Assembly: GCA_038093515.1 (NCBI GenBank) | Contig: JBBPSI010000094.1 | Span: 1 to 64,000 of the forward strand | DNA from: Butyriboletus loyo | Taxonomy: Eukaryota; Basidiomycota; Agaricomycetes; Boletales; Boletaceae | Direction of reading: 5' to 3' | DNA: 64,000 nucleotides | Shown here: positions 24,860 to 36,939 of the stretch, piece by piece | Layout: every line of letters starts with the position of its first letter | How positions within the stretch are numbered: position 1 is the first letter of the stretch | Notes under the pieces: generated by a model | The model's input: only the letters and a program-made list of their open reading frames with translations | Databases searched by the model: none | What the model was told of the DNA's origin: nothing | Program-made: the position numbers and the translations under genes

Positions 24860-26427
24860 CTACTGGTACCCCCGCGGTCAAGCCCATATAACGATGAGGC
24901 GACCACGCTGTTTTGACATCACTTCACTGCATCCCACGCTCCAGTCTTCTCTCTTCCTCTGAAATGGCCAGACAAACGACTGTGCCTCCTAAGGTTGTGC
25001 AGGGTGCACATCGGCCTGTGTCTAGGCTTTGCCACCTAGCCATCATTTCCGTCGAGGACGACCGGTCTGTGGACCGGAGACTGTCACTGTGGAAGTGGAA
25101 GTGGACGTAGGGAACCATACCCCTCTGTATTTCTATAGCAAGACGACAGGCTCTGCGTGTGGGGTGTGGTGCTGCGCATTCCTTGACTGCTGTCGACACT
25201 CTTTCCGTCAAGGGACACGACGAAGATGGCCTAGGTGACTCGGACTTTTCGAACCTCAGACTGGGTACGGGGTACGTGATGCTTGTTGGTAGAGGTTTCA
25301 GGAGAACATCGGTTCCCTATCGCGTACGATACTATCAACTATCAACCAGCCATCCCAACGATATTTGGCATGTCGTTTGCCACAGGGCGGTGGCTGTAGA
25401 AAGACGAATCCAGAAGTCTACTTGTCCGTTTGGTGACTTCACCCAGGAACGTTGGGGCTGTGGAGTATCCGATCCGATGGTCGCCTACTGTATGGTATCC
25501 TCTTCACTCTCGCTGGTGTTTCTTCAAGGGTGTTCTCATACACCCCATGCATCAGGTGGACCTGGTTTGGGCATTCCCTGGCTGCCTCTCCATCCGCGCC
25601 TCGCCTCGACCGATTTGATACACCCCGACATGGCGCCATGATAACACGGGTACCTGTTAATTTACGCATAAAATGGTGGGCAAGTGCTTATCAACGTTTG
25701 ATTGTTTCCTCCAAAGTTCGATTCGGTATTGTAAGGTTTCACGCATAGATGATGATCTTTCATCGATATTACAATGGCAGGCAGGTAAGCTGTGGACCCT
25801 TGATTCTCTTTATCCTCGCATGTTCCTGTGACAGTGTGAATAAGTCACTAAAGGGGCCTGACAGGGATAGGGCCGCATACCCAGGAACAAGGGAACAAGA
25901 TATCGAGAAACACAGAAGCACGAACGGGGATCCGTGTCAGCCGGCTATCGGTCCAATCACCTTGCGCATGCGCACGCAAGATCATCGATAACCCCAAAGT
26001 TGTACTCGTCGGGGATCTCAATGCCTGATCCCTTTTGTTTTTGTTCCATTCTTTTCCGGCTACCTTGTAGTCTCGTAACCAGCCGTTTTAGACGCTGGTG
26101 GCCAGTGACACCAGACACCCTGTTACTGCCGCGTCCTAGGACGGAGGATGCCCTCCGAAGCAGAGACCAAAACGTCTGGTGCCGAGACTACTCCATGGGA
26201 ACCAGTGAAGCAAAAAGAAAAAAAAAACATGGTTGCCATCTCATCCCGTTTTGGCTTACGCTGGGATCGTCTGACGGAAGAAGGGGACTTGAAGTCACCC
26301 TATTGTGGGTGTCATGGGGTGATCAAGATACGCCACATGCGGCGTCTGTCGACCTAATTTTCAGAACATGAAAATTAATCCAGACGACGAGATATCAAAA
26401 GAATACCAAATAGGCGTCTGCGAGAGG

Positions 26428-26435
26428 TATAAAAT
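26428..26435 (+). promoter_or_regulatory. TATA box of metallothionein-like gene 2
   Basis: TATAAAAT lies 77 bp upstream of the ATG. The surrounding promoter block matches that of gene 1 nearly base for base. Confidence 0.7.
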
Positions 26436-26504
26436 CCCCCTTCTCGCGTTGGACCTACTCATTCTCCAGTACATCCTCATCCAAGCAACCTCACGTACAG
26501 CATC

Positions 26505-26757
26505 ATGCAGACCGTGAGTGATAGCCTCTCTTTCTTGTGTTGTCGATGACGCGATGGCTGATTCGACGTGTTGGGCGGGCGTTCTTGCAGGTCACCTCCA
26601 CCCCCGTCAACGAGGCGTGCTGCTCCGGCGCCGACGCCTGCACCTGCACCTCTACGTACGTCCCCACCCCTCTCCCACTAGCGTACCATGCACATAGTTG
26701 ATCTTTGTTGTTTCTCGAACTAGTTGCACCTGCAAGTGCGGTGACTGCAAGCACTAA
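26505..26757 (+). CDS. Metallothionein-like Cys-rich small protein 2
   Basis: Three exons, 26505-26513, 26591-26655 and 26724-26757, again total 108 nt and 35 aa. The protein opens MQTVTSTPVNEACC, then shows CTCTSTCTCKCGDC and ends KH, giving eight Cys and one more CxC repeat than gene 1. Exon lengths and splice phases are identical to gene 1, while introns differ. The Cys array fits a metal-binding thionein. With gene 1 it forms a tandem pair sharing core promoter sequence, so both are probably induced together. Metal specificity cannot be told from sequence. Confidence 0.82.
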
Positions 26758-27000
26758 ATCACCATATGTTTCTCTTTTGTTCTCGGTTCCCCGCCATGGC
26801 GTGTATTCGTGTACTGTATGAATGAGTGGATTGGGGGGTTCGTGTCGATGGAATGGCGGGAATCCTTCGTGTCTATCTATATATGGTGTACGTTGTCAGA
26901 TGCGGGGTGGTTCATCCAATTTGATTATGTTACCACAAAGTTTGTCGTCCGTTGTCGGTTGTACTAAACTTGCCGTGCGTCGCGCTTTCCCTGAGGGCGG

Positions 27001-28052
27001 CTCGGACTAAATGGAGTGTGATGAAGCTCGGTCTTTAGAGATGTACGGAAGGACTACAGGGCTAGCGTACCTAAACGGAGTGCGATGAAGCTATAATATT
27101 ATCCGTGTCAACATGTATTCCATAGAGGACTAACGCTAGACCTCTGCGAGGGCGTCGCAGAAAGATAAATGCCCAATGTCAAGGTCGGAGGTACATGACT
27201 GTCCATGATGTGAGCAGATACAAACGACTCGACTGTCGTGGAGACATACTTGACTGTTGCCCATCATGAGATGTTTGTCGGCCCTTTGTAAGCCTGTGAA
27301 GCAGACTCCAACACGACGCTGAACCGATCATATGACCGGACGTTCTACAAAGGGTGGGGAAAGACTAGCATCTCTAGCACTCACTGAACGAGTTCGCTAT
27401 CCATGATGATGGCGAATAGCACATACCTACGCTGGCTTCTATGACTATGCATCCATGACCGTTCCCTGCTAGAGTGAAAAAGATTTGCCTGCCTTGCTAG
27501 CTGTGGACAACCAGTGGCCAGGTGCCACTTGGTCTGTAACGGGATGACTTGCGCGCGGACGTTGGCCAATTCTTAGGGTTGTGATGTCTGGGTCGGAGCA
27601 CGGTGAGGCTACCAAGGATTGATCGATGGTCGCCTCAAGGCACCCGATTCGGTGTGGTAAATCATCGCTTCTGGACGTATTTCCTGTTCCCCACCGGCCA
27701 ACTCAAGAGCACTCGGACACAGTGAGCTATCATTGTATCAACGAGCCTATTCTGCCAGTGAACCGATGGCAGACCTGAGCTTCTGGATCGTGGGCGCCGA
27801 TACGCAGACTCGCCAGGCAAACTCAGCGGCACCCCCAAATGAGCGATAATCGGACAATGTGCTGTGGCCGTATTGGGACCTTCGTGTCCAAGTCGCTTCG
27901 AGTTCGGGTGACATTATTCGAACACGTCAATTCGGATGACAGGTCGTGATGGTGGCTCGCCAAGAACGTTCGCATATAATTACGCGTTCGAGTTACACGA
28001 CCTCGGCTCGGGTCATCAAGCGCTTCCCTCTTCCTCCCACACCAGACCGACC
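27001..28052. other. Intergenic region before the PAP2 gene
   Basis: No gene is supported. A short direct repeat occurs at about 27,008-27,029 and 27,071-27,092 (CTAAA-GGAGTG-GATGAAGCT). Confidence 0.4.
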
Positions 28053-29517
28053 ATGAATCAATTCCGCAGAGGCCCCAGTCTTCGTCAAGTCGTCGTTTCC
28101 TATGCCCCCGATTGGTGAGTGAACTACAGCGTGATGAGATGGTGTCACAGCTCTGACCGCGCAATTTTCAGGATCGTCACATGCGTCTTGTGGTATGCAC
28201 AGTCTCGTTCACGAGTTGCGGTCAACCGTGTCGATGATGAGTCGACAGGGAGATCTTGTACTATATCAGCCATCATGTCACTGGGTTCAAGAGACACTTT
28301 TCGCTCACGGATCTCTCGTGAGTCTTCATCTGATGGTCGCATCATCGTCAAGCTTGACATGTACTGGCAGTTTGCAATACCCGTGAGTTGGGTCTTCGAG
28401 TCAATCTTTCACATTTACCAAGGACCCTTTTCATTACATTTTAGCTATGCAGCCCATCAACGTGTTGGGGTACGTCATTCCATCGTTCTTGTCACACTAC
28501 ACTCTCACTAGGATCCCTTAGTCGAGTGCACTTTGGCTTCTCAGCCTCGCGCTCCCTCTAGGCGTGCAAATCGTCGTCAACTTGCTGTTTATACGATCAT
28601 GGTGGGATCTCCACCATGGCGCTCTCGGTTGTGCGCCCTTTTCTTTCCTCACATGCCCTCGTGTCTTTTGATGTCGCTCGCTATTCAGTGTGGCTGTCGT
28701 TCACCATCTCCGGCTCCATTACGCAACTCGTCAAGGTCACCGTTGGTCGTCCCCGTCCCAGTAAGTTCACCGTACTCGGATGGGTTATACTCCTGTTGAC
28801 CTGTGCTCATCCCGATAGACCTCATCTCGCGCTGCCAGCCCTTGGCCGGTTCTCTGGATCTACTGTCAACGGTCGATATCTGCACGCAAACGTCAAAACA
28901 CATCCTCGAAGATGGCTGGCGTAGCTTCCCAAGCGGTCATGCCAGCCGTAAGTCCATGTCCATCTACCTTGTAACCCAAAGACGCGACTAACCCAGAGCG
29001 CTCAAAGTATCCTTTGCTGGACTTGGATTCCTCACGTTCTACCTCGCTGGCAAGCTCCACCTATTTGATACCCGTGGATACACTGTGAGCACCCCCCAGC
29101 CCGAGAAATATAAGTGGAACGCTGAATAGCCTTCATTCTTATGCAGGGCAAGGTGTGGCTGACGCTCGTACCTCTTGGAATCGCCTCTTGGGTAGCGCTC
29201 TCGCGCACAATGGATTACCAACGTACGTCCTATAGCATGTTGTTCAGTCTCGTTCTGACATCCGTGTTGATATGGCAGACCATTGGGATGACGTACTCGT
29301 CGGGTCTGCGCTCGGCCTCGGCGTCGCCTACTTTTCATACAGGCAATATTACCCTCACCTCGCTTCCAAGACAACCCATATCCCATTCACAACGCGTTTC
29401 GAGAAAGTGGAGTACGATGTCGACAATGAGGCAGTGTTCAGGGACGGTGATGCCGATGATGAAGAAGCGGGACTGATCGGCGGGAGTAACAAACCTCAAG
29501 GCGCTGGTCGTGCCTGA
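28053..29517 (+). CDS. PAP2-type lipid phosphatase (DPP1/LPP1-like)
   Basis: Membrane phosphatases of this family dephosphorylate phosphatidate, diacylglycerol pyrophosphate or related lipids at the vacuole, Golgi or ER. The start MNQFRRGPSLRQVVVSYAPDW leads into hydrophobic segments such as SSALWLLSLALPLGVQIVVN. The three catalytic motifs are all present across exon joins: KVTVGRPRP, SFPSGHAS, and SRTMDYQHHWDDV. A later membrane segment is DVLVGSALGLGVAYFSY. The C-terminal cytosolic tail is acidic and ends KPQGAGRA. About eight short introns are needed; the 5' junctions (28,116-28,480) are less certain than the catalytic part. OPI3, another phospholipid enzyme, follows convergently. Confidence 0.85.
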
Positions 29518-29704
29518 GCCCTCTAGATAGCCACAGAAGGTGGAATATATCATCCGTCAACATGTCCATAATATACCGGTGGGGTCAGGTGACCACATAA
29601 ATTGGTAGACCCGCAGAAAGAGTATCTACCAGTGCATCGGGAACCCAGTCAATGAGTAACGCCAATACACATCGTCGTAAATCGGTATACTAGTTCCCGA
29701 AAAA

Positions 29705-30523
29705 TCACTCCTTTTTCGCCGCGCGTTTGGAATAGATCATGTCGGTAAAGGGCCTACGAGTCTGTTAGTGATTAGCAGAGGCAAAATACATGGATGACAT
29801 ACCCCTCAAAGCGCAAGGCAACGATATATACAATATACACGTATAACGTGATCAACAAACCAGCCGGGCGTTCGTACCTGCAAAACACGGATTGGAAACT
29901 GAGAAGCGAGCAACATTCGGAGAAACTGGCTCACCAAAGAGCGGTTGCAGCGAAACACAATGTGCTTCCGACGTACATGGGGTCGCTCAGAACATTGAAA
30001 GGGAATCCTTCCACGCGATGATTCATCAAGATTCCAAAATAATCCCCGAGGAACGTCCCCGTGATCCCCAACGCATAGGTAGAGGTCAGGACGAAGATTT
30101 GACCAATCGCAAACATGATGATAGGGACCATGGTCGCATAAGGCTCTGGAAGCAACGGCACGCGAGGCTGGTCGTTCAACGCTCGCTGGTACCTATACCA
30201 GCGTCGTGCCGTGTCAGATTAAGAAATGTGGAACGAGGGGGGAAAGGGGAAGACGCACAAGTGATCACGCAAAACCCCAAACGAGAATATCAACACGGCG
30301 AGAAAGTAACAACCATGACGTGCGTTACCGCCAAAGACGCGGGTGATCGTCTTGTTCCTGTGCTCTGCTCGTAGGTTCAGCGTTCGGGTCGAGAGGGATC
30401 TATAGGGTTTGTCCTACCGTTACGGGCGACGATGTTCCATGCAGCGGGGTTGAAGACAATGGACAGCAACGAGATGTACAACGACGTTACTGAAGCGTCC
30501 GCAATGGAAGAAAACGCGTCCAT
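29705..30523 (-). CDS. OPI3: Phosphatidyl-N-methylethanolamine N-methyltransferase
   Basis: The enzyme carries out the last methylations of phosphatidylethanolamine to phosphatidylcholine in the ER membrane. Exon 1 (30523-30418) reads MDAFSSIADASVTSLYISLL and ends NPAAWNIVARN. Exon 2 starts at 30364 and continues EHRNKTITRVFGGNARHGCY, then GVLRDHL. A further exon carries NDQPRVPLLPEPYATMV, the membrane segment and LGDYFGILM with FPFNVLSDPMYVGSTLCF, the conserved methyltransferase signature. The last exon ends FTDMIYSKRAAKKE. About 200 aa with several hydrophobic spans fits the class. It is convergent with the PAP2 gene, with 187 bp between stops. Confidence 0.88.
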
Positions 30524-30974
30524 ACTGTCTCCAAAGCTGATGAAGAAACGAGCAAAAGAACAGAAATTAAGAAAACGGCTCTATGCGTGATTCTCACGAA
30601 CCTCGTGGACGCGGCCAGGTATTCTCAATTGCTACATGTACGAGGTTCAGTGCCAGACAGTAGGTCCAACAGGCGATGCACTAGTTAAACCTAAGCGTTT
30701 CTTGCCTAGGTCAGGCCAATAAAGTTGGTTGCACTTTTGATTTTACCATCACCGGCGGTCCTAATAATAGGGAGTGTGCACTTCTCCCTGGATCAAGCAG
30801 ATCAGCGCCGCAACACTTCCCAGGCCACTGAAACATGGTCGATGACCACGAGACTCCCAGACTCAGGTGATGGTCTAGCCTGAGAGCAATCCGGGTCCCC
30901 AGAGTTCTTCTGGCCTGATTGGTAGCGTCTCGTCGCACTACCGTCACAGCAACTCGTGTTTCAAACAAGACATC
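30524..30974. promoter_or_regulatory. Divergent intergenic region, OPI3 / SDR
   Basis: About 450 bp separate the two start codons. It must carry both promoters; no defined motif is recognised. Confidence 0.4.
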
Positions 30975-32010
30975 ATGGACTTTGGACTCAAAGACGTGCA
31001 CGTCCTCGTTACAGGTACAATTCTGTGGATGGCTATATCTGACGTATCTGATCAAGCTGATCAACACACGGATCGCAGGTGCAAGCGGAGGTATCGGTCT
31101 CGAGACTGCCAAACTTTACTGCTGTAAGTCCACGCCACACTGGTGCGCTTCATAATATCGTCTGAGGATACCAACCTGCCAGCGCTGGGCGCCGAGGTAA
31201 CTGCTCACTACAACACCCAATACGGGCCTTTGGAGAGTCTCTCGAACGCCTACGCCAATCTTCAAGCTGTCCAAGCCGATCTCTCCGATGAAACATCCGT
31301 CGAAAATATGTTCACGGCCATCGAGCACGCCGGCCCTGTGCAAGTCCTCATCGTGAATCATGCGATTTGGCCCGCGGAGGACGTCCCGGTGGCAGACATG
31401 ACCATTCAACGATGGAACTATACCATCTCGACCAATCTCACCTCGTCTTTCCTTGTCTCCCGTGAATATTTGAAACAGTTGAAAAGCGCAACGCCGGAGG
31501 TGAAGGAAAAGGCAGCGATAGTATTGGTTGGAAGTACGGCTGGTAAATATGGCGAGGCAGGACATGCTGACTATGCCGTCACGAAGAGCGGTGAATGTAT
31601 GTCTATATTGTATCGGGCCTATCTAACCGTTGTATATTCTTCCAGCGATGATGTATGGCTTGAATATGTCGTTGAAGAACGAGATCGTGAAGATCGCGCC
31701 AAAGGGCAGAGTGAACACGGTTGCCCCAGGTTGGGTGAGAACTCCCATGGCGGAGGGTGCTCTGGCAGACCCTGACGTTGTCTACCGTGCCCTTGCTACG
31801 TGAGTGACCAGTGAATTACCATATTATAAGGCAGCTCTTCAACGCCATACTCGCAGGACTCCTCTCAAAAAAGTTGCGACCCCCTTGGACATTGCGAACC
31901 AGATCGTGGTGTTATCGTCATCTGCGATATCTGGACACGTTACCGGCCAGGTAGTGATGGTCGAGGGTGGGATGGAAGGAAGACTGTTGAACATGCCAGA
32001 GGATCTATGA
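30975..32010 (+). CDS. Short-chain dehydrogenase/reductase
   Basis: The protein has a Rossmann fold and uses NAD(P)H. The cofactor motif VTGASGGIG is assembled over the first intron ([14 protein letters not shown] then [13 protein letters not shown]). An Asp-containing [11 protein letters not shown] and VLIVNHA follow. The catalytic set is GSTAG with Ser, and YAVTK with Tyr and Lys. Further on are [18 protein letters not shown] and [11 protein letters not shown]. It resembles 3-oxoacyl-ACP reductase (FabG-like) and other classical SDRs of about 250-270 aa. Four short introns are needed. The substrate cannot be deduced. Confidence 0.88.
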
Positions 32011-32191
32011 ACCCTGGGTAGATGGGATAGGGAACCCCCAGCCTGGGGTTAGGGTCTGGGCGGCTGACAAATGCAACCGCTTTGGGCAAAGTGGCGCATC
32101 GCGAACATCGTTTCTTGATCTTGTCTACTCACCGCCATCCGATTTTTGTATTATCCTTCTTGTCGCACTCGCTCATATATACCGATTAGTT

Positions 32192-32839
32192 ATGGTGCGT
32201 TTTTCACTTCATGACCTCCTAGTCCAAATCAACAAACAATTCGGACCCCAGTCTACAAACTGCAGACGACGCCTCATTCGCGACTTGAAACGATTGTCGA
32301 GTGACCCGCCCAGTGGTGTCTCAGGAAGCCCATGTTCCGATAACATCATGGTATGGAACGCCGTGATCTTTGGTCCAGGCAAGTTTTCGTCTCCTTTCAC
32401 GGTCGCTCCGGTTGACGCATCGCCTCTCTGCCTCCCGGCAATCCACCCCAACCCTGGACCAGCCGATACGCCATTTGAGGACGGCACGTTCAAGCTCCTG
32501 CTGACATTTGACGAGTCCTACCCCAACAAACCACCTACCGTCAAGTTCCTTTCTCGTATGTTCCATCCAAACGTGTATGCCAATGGCGAGCTCTGCCTCG
32601 ACATTCTCCAAAACCGATGGTCGCCTACGTACGATGTCGCCGCGATCCTCACGTCTATCCAGAGTCTGCTACATGATCCGAATCCAAACAGCCCTGCGAA
32701 CGCAGAAGCTGCCCAATTGTACAGAGAAAATATGAAGGAGTATGTTCGGAGGGTGAAGGCGACGGTCGAGGACAGCTGGTTAGATCCAGAGGAACGACAA
32801 AAGATGCAGGTTGACAGCGAGGAAGGGAGTGCGGCTTAG
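32192..32839 (+). CDS. RAD6: Ubiquitin-conjugating enzyme E2 (RAD6/UBC2)
   Basis: RAD6 ubiquitinates PCNA and histone H2B and acts in N-degron degradation. Exons are 32192-32194, 32252-32378 and 32463-32839, giving 168 aa. The first coding exon is the ATG alone. The product begins [16 protein letters not shown] and contains the HPN motif ([11 protein letters not shown]). The catalytic Cys is residue 88 ([14 protein letters not shown]). [18 protein letters not shown] follows, and a short acidic tail ends DSEEGSAA. The second intron starts GC instead of GT and ends AG. It is 84 bp with no stop, so retention would add 28 residues after residue 43. Spliced sequence ([14 protein letters not shown]) matches the family exactly. 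Confidence 0.93.
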   Translation: MVRFSLHDLLVQINKQFGPQSTNCRRRLIRDLKRLSSDPPSGVSGSPCSDNIMVWNAVIFGPGKFSSPFTVAPVDASPLCLPAIHPNPGPADTPFEDGTFKLLLTFDESYPNKPPTVKFLSRMFHPNVYANGELCLDILQNRWSPTYDVAAILTSIQSLLHDPNPNSPANAEAAQLYRENMKEYVRRVKATVEDSWLDPEERQKMQVDSEEGSAA

Positions 32840-35800
32840 CGAGATGGAGCATCTGGTCGTCGTACGAGGTGGTTGCTGGTGCTTGGATTGGACAGGATGG
32901 ATGTTGACCTTTTTTTCTGGTGCTTGTTTCTTTTCTCATTCTCTCCCTTCTTGAATATTGCAACAGTACGATGTGTATACCATGAGCATCCAGGCTGGTA
33001 CTGCCGTGTTCATGTGTGATGAAACACTTAATGGACTTGAAACTTTTCGCAGACCACGCAAAGGCCCAAACCAATTTTACGTGACGATCTCTTCTCTTCT
33101 CCCATCACAATGGACGGATCAAGTCTTCTCCTGCCACTACCGACGAGTAGTTGGATTGTCCAGACAAGCTCTTGTATTTTATTCCACAACGCAACCTTCT
33201 TGTTTTGTTCGAGATTATTTGCGATTCAGGGATCAACATTTTATTTTACTTTCAACTCACCCATGGTCTCTCTAAACCCTCCAGAATCTTTCTTTCGACT
33301 CGTCTACCCTCTTTGGGGTCGAGTATAATCGAATGTCATTCACTTTCAAGGCTGTGACTCTGGTCCAACCTGGGACCTGGGCCTCGGTGGCTTGAACTTG
33401 AAGTATGCGCGTTGACAATGGACCGCGCCTTGAAAAGGGCCCGAGTACTGTGCGTGTTTTTCATTGGCTGTGCACGCGTCAAGGAACTCACATGGAGAAC
33501 CGCAAGTGCAGGGACCTATCGAACTTTGATCGAGTATGGCCTCATCCACGACGCGCGTCCTTTTCCCCATGTCGACTTGTTTACTACCCGCACCCTCTGT
33601 GATTATCGGTCCCCTCTGTGATGCTGCATCGATCGACTGTGACATGAAAGTAGTAGTACGTTCCAATCGTCGATGGCAAGGCGTGCTCGTCGTCGACTGT
33701 GGTCGATGCCACGATTTCAGATCATGGGGATGTTTCGAGTGCCCGGAGAAAACAAGGAAGAAAGGGGTACGATCTCTCCCATTGCTCCGTGTGCCGGTCT
33801 TGGCACCTTGGGGAGACCCTCGGCTGGTATCTCGGGCGAATCGTCCATCCATCCGGTCCTTGGCACAGAGGAGCTTACCGAGCTGCTTCGCACGTGCGAT
33901 TTGGGAAAGGTCCATCGTGCAGTCGCTGTATCTCCGCTGATGCCTGCCTCCATGCAACTTCTCCATCCATGCTGGTCGTGCGGACAGGACACATCAGACG
34001 AACGTTGAATATTGCTGAACGATGCGCGATACGTCGGGTGCAGATGTGCGATGAGTGCTGTTCGACCACTGAACGTGGTGTGGTACCAGCCATTGGTGCC
34101 AGGTGGGTAACGGTGGCAAAGGCCCAAGCTGGTATCTACTCACGCAAAAACCAACATTGGCATTAGGCCACCTCGGACCGTCGAGGGAACAAGCGCATGC
34201 CTCCGCGACATATGGTCGTGATGCTCACCTATTTCTAGGTGCCGGCGCGAGCCCTTGGTTGCATCGTATACGCTGTCGCAGCCCTCGAGACAGGAGACAA
34301 CGTGTTAGTTTCTACCAAAGTTCTGCGCAAGTCCCGAACATCTTTGCAGCACAGAACGAAACTGTATGTGCAGAGCAGAAGCTCCCTCACCCTCGAGACA
34401 ATGCTTAGTACATTGTACAGCATTGGGAGATACATAATACATCGAGCTCGGAAGACGAGGCACATGCATATGTAAAAACAAATATTCGAGCCACCATTCA
34501 GCGTACCACGTCCTCTATTATTCATTGGTGTCCCAGTGCTATAGTTCGGCAACATTTGCGGATGCAAACGCGAACACAGCCGTGTTCTGACTGGCGATGG
34601 GTTGCGACAACATGCTGAATCCGGTGTGAATCCCCTGCCATCGGTGAAGGAGCTCTCGTACGCTGATGCTGAACCGAGCCATACAGTTACGGAAGAAAAG
34701 AAGCTCGCGAAGAGCAGCAAAGTGCCATTTACTGTAGAGTCGTCTTGCACTATGGAAGAAGTATCGGGAAAATTCGTTCCTAGCAGGTCAGAAGAAAACG
34801 ACAGAGCGGTTAGCTCCTGGGCAAATTACGCGAGTGTGAGATGAGTGGGGAAACCTAGATGGTGACGAACGAGTGAGAGTAGAGAGAAGCGAAACGTGCG
34901 CAAGGAAATAAAGAACATGTTGTTGCATGTACGGGATTTTGCTCGATGAGGTATGTATTGATGGTTTGTGCAATTGTCACTTGAGAAAGGGGTGGTAGGA
35001 GATGAAGGCCACCTCCGTGAGATGGCAGTGACACACGCAATTTAGCTGGACACATACTTGAGAGGTATGTGTCGGAATCGTCGTAGACTCTTTTAAAAAC
35101 AAGGGAAGAAATATCGGAATCATGTGAAGGAACCAGGGCACAATGACAGACAAGGAGCGAAACAGAAAAGTAGACTCTGACAGGGTCAGCGAGAAAGGTG
35201 TTACCGCCTGCGAATACGGAGTCTGCTCAACTCGATTAACTTCCAATTTAGCTCTGAACATACCACCTAGGCCCATAGTGCTTGAGCAGGGATTCATTTT
35301 AGTTGTGTGATTTGAGATCCATTATAGCAATAATTCGCTTGACCAACATAACAAAGACCGAGATAGCGGACCTATGGTGCCGTTGATTCGGAATACTTGC
35401 AATCTGGCAACCCCTGAGCCTTGATACGCACCAGAACAAAGACTGTGGAGACCGAGGACCTGGGTCGGCGCTGCGGGGATTGTCGGGGGACTAGTATTTA
35501 CCTGATAATTGCTGTATCACCCTCCCTGCCGTGGGTCATAGCCAGCTGCTGGCAGGTGGGCAAGTGAACTCAGTTTGGTGGCATGGGAGGATTCCGAGTT
35601 GGTTCCAAAGGTAATCCGTGCCGAGTCGCGCAGACAAAAACTTACCCACTTACATGTCATATCTGCACTTTACACGCGGTGCCGCAGTGATCCGTCTATC
35701 ATTTCACCGTCTTCCTCTTCTCCCTCGTTGTGGACCGTGTCACCGTAAATCACAGTCTACCACTCTTTTTTTTTCCGCTTCACGCCTCCAACTGGCTAGA

Positions 35801-36939
35801 GTTGGAAGGCATGTCCCGGCCCCTTGGGAAGGGATGGCGTGGATTGTGCGGCGGAACCGGAACAGGAGGGTACTTGTGCCCTAGTTCGACGTGAGGGGAT
35901 AAAACGGGCGAGAAAAAACCTTCTATAACGAGCGTGATGAGGTGAATGTGAGGGAAAGGAACGACGGCAAGGCCTTATGAAGGGAAATCGGTGCGGTTGC
36001 GCAAGGTTCATAACCTAACGGAGTGGGCTATGATTATACGTACATAAATAAACTGCGAACGAGTGAATACTGAATGACATACCTCAGTCGCAGTAGCGAA
36101 AGTGTTACCGCATCTAGTAATGTAAAATATCAACGGTAGTACCGTCATCGCCTGACTTCGGTGGTCGTCGGAACTTGGATTTATTGTCTTCCCCATGTCC
36201 CTAAAATCCTCACGGCACTCTGTCACGTCCAAGTCTTTTTCGGTTCCCACGATGTCTCTCTACTTATCCTCGGAGCAGGGCGCAAATGCGTTTCATCCAA
36301 CTCTTCGCGAAAAGCCATTTCATCGTGTGGTTTTGGCCATCGTGAACACGACGTACGTGGGGGTTTCAGATCATGATGGGTGCAGCACGTTCTATACCCC
36401 GCAGTGTCACCAATCAACATGACATGAATATCGGGAGGCGAAACTCAAAACCCGTCACATCGGAGTAGAGATCGCGGCGCAGGGAGAACGTAATCGTGCG
36501 TAGGGCACTGTTACGTTCGACGATGCATCGGTGTGTAATATTTGGGCCAGGTGCGCATTCCTCCATCCGTCAGCTGCGCACTCAACACACCGCCGGTGGG
36601 TTTGGATGAGTTAAACTTGGTTAGCCTGAGAATCCCGAACCTGGGCAGGCACGCTTCCATCAAAATCCCAAGCAAGACAGAAAACGCTAGAGATATTTTT
36701 GCGCCCGGACGCCCGCGGTCCCTTGACAAGAAAAGCCTCAGTTTTACAAAGTGTTAGTGTAGTAGGAAATTACGATGAATTGGCACGTTGGTCGCTCATC
36801 CTCTCACTGTCCTCCGTGTGTGTGCGTATGTATATATGGAGGGCACGATAGGTGAATAAAGAAATAAAAATGAACAGCATCTTTCGGGGGAGGAAAGGGA
36901 TGCGAACATCGCCCTGTCACCCAGGCAACGGAACAATGT
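32840..36939. other. 4.1-kb region without a supportable gene
   Basis: Many short ORFs overlap on both strands; the longest is 206 codons on the minus strand at 33,346-33,966. None shows a domain, a signal peptide or a plausible splice structure. The region may contain non-coding transcripts, fast-evolving small genes or decayed sequence. The left 100-200 bp is RAD6 3' UTR. Confidence 0.5.

Larger units (their letters stand above)
24860..27000 (+). repeat. Metallothionein-region tandem duplication, unit 2
   Basis: This is the second, diverged copy of the block described for unit 1. Similarity is patchy in the 1.5 kb before the promoter and high from about 26,388 through the gene. Apart from the metallothionein-like gene, no coding sequence is seen. 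Confidence 0.75.

Noticed and set aside
33346..33966. 206-codon minus-strand ORF with overlapping plus-strand ORFs
   Set aside because: No recognisable motif, competing frames on both strands, no splice logic; kept only as part of the gene-free interval.
34235..34750. 171-codon minus-strand ORF
   Set aside because: Composition looks random and no start context or domain is visible.
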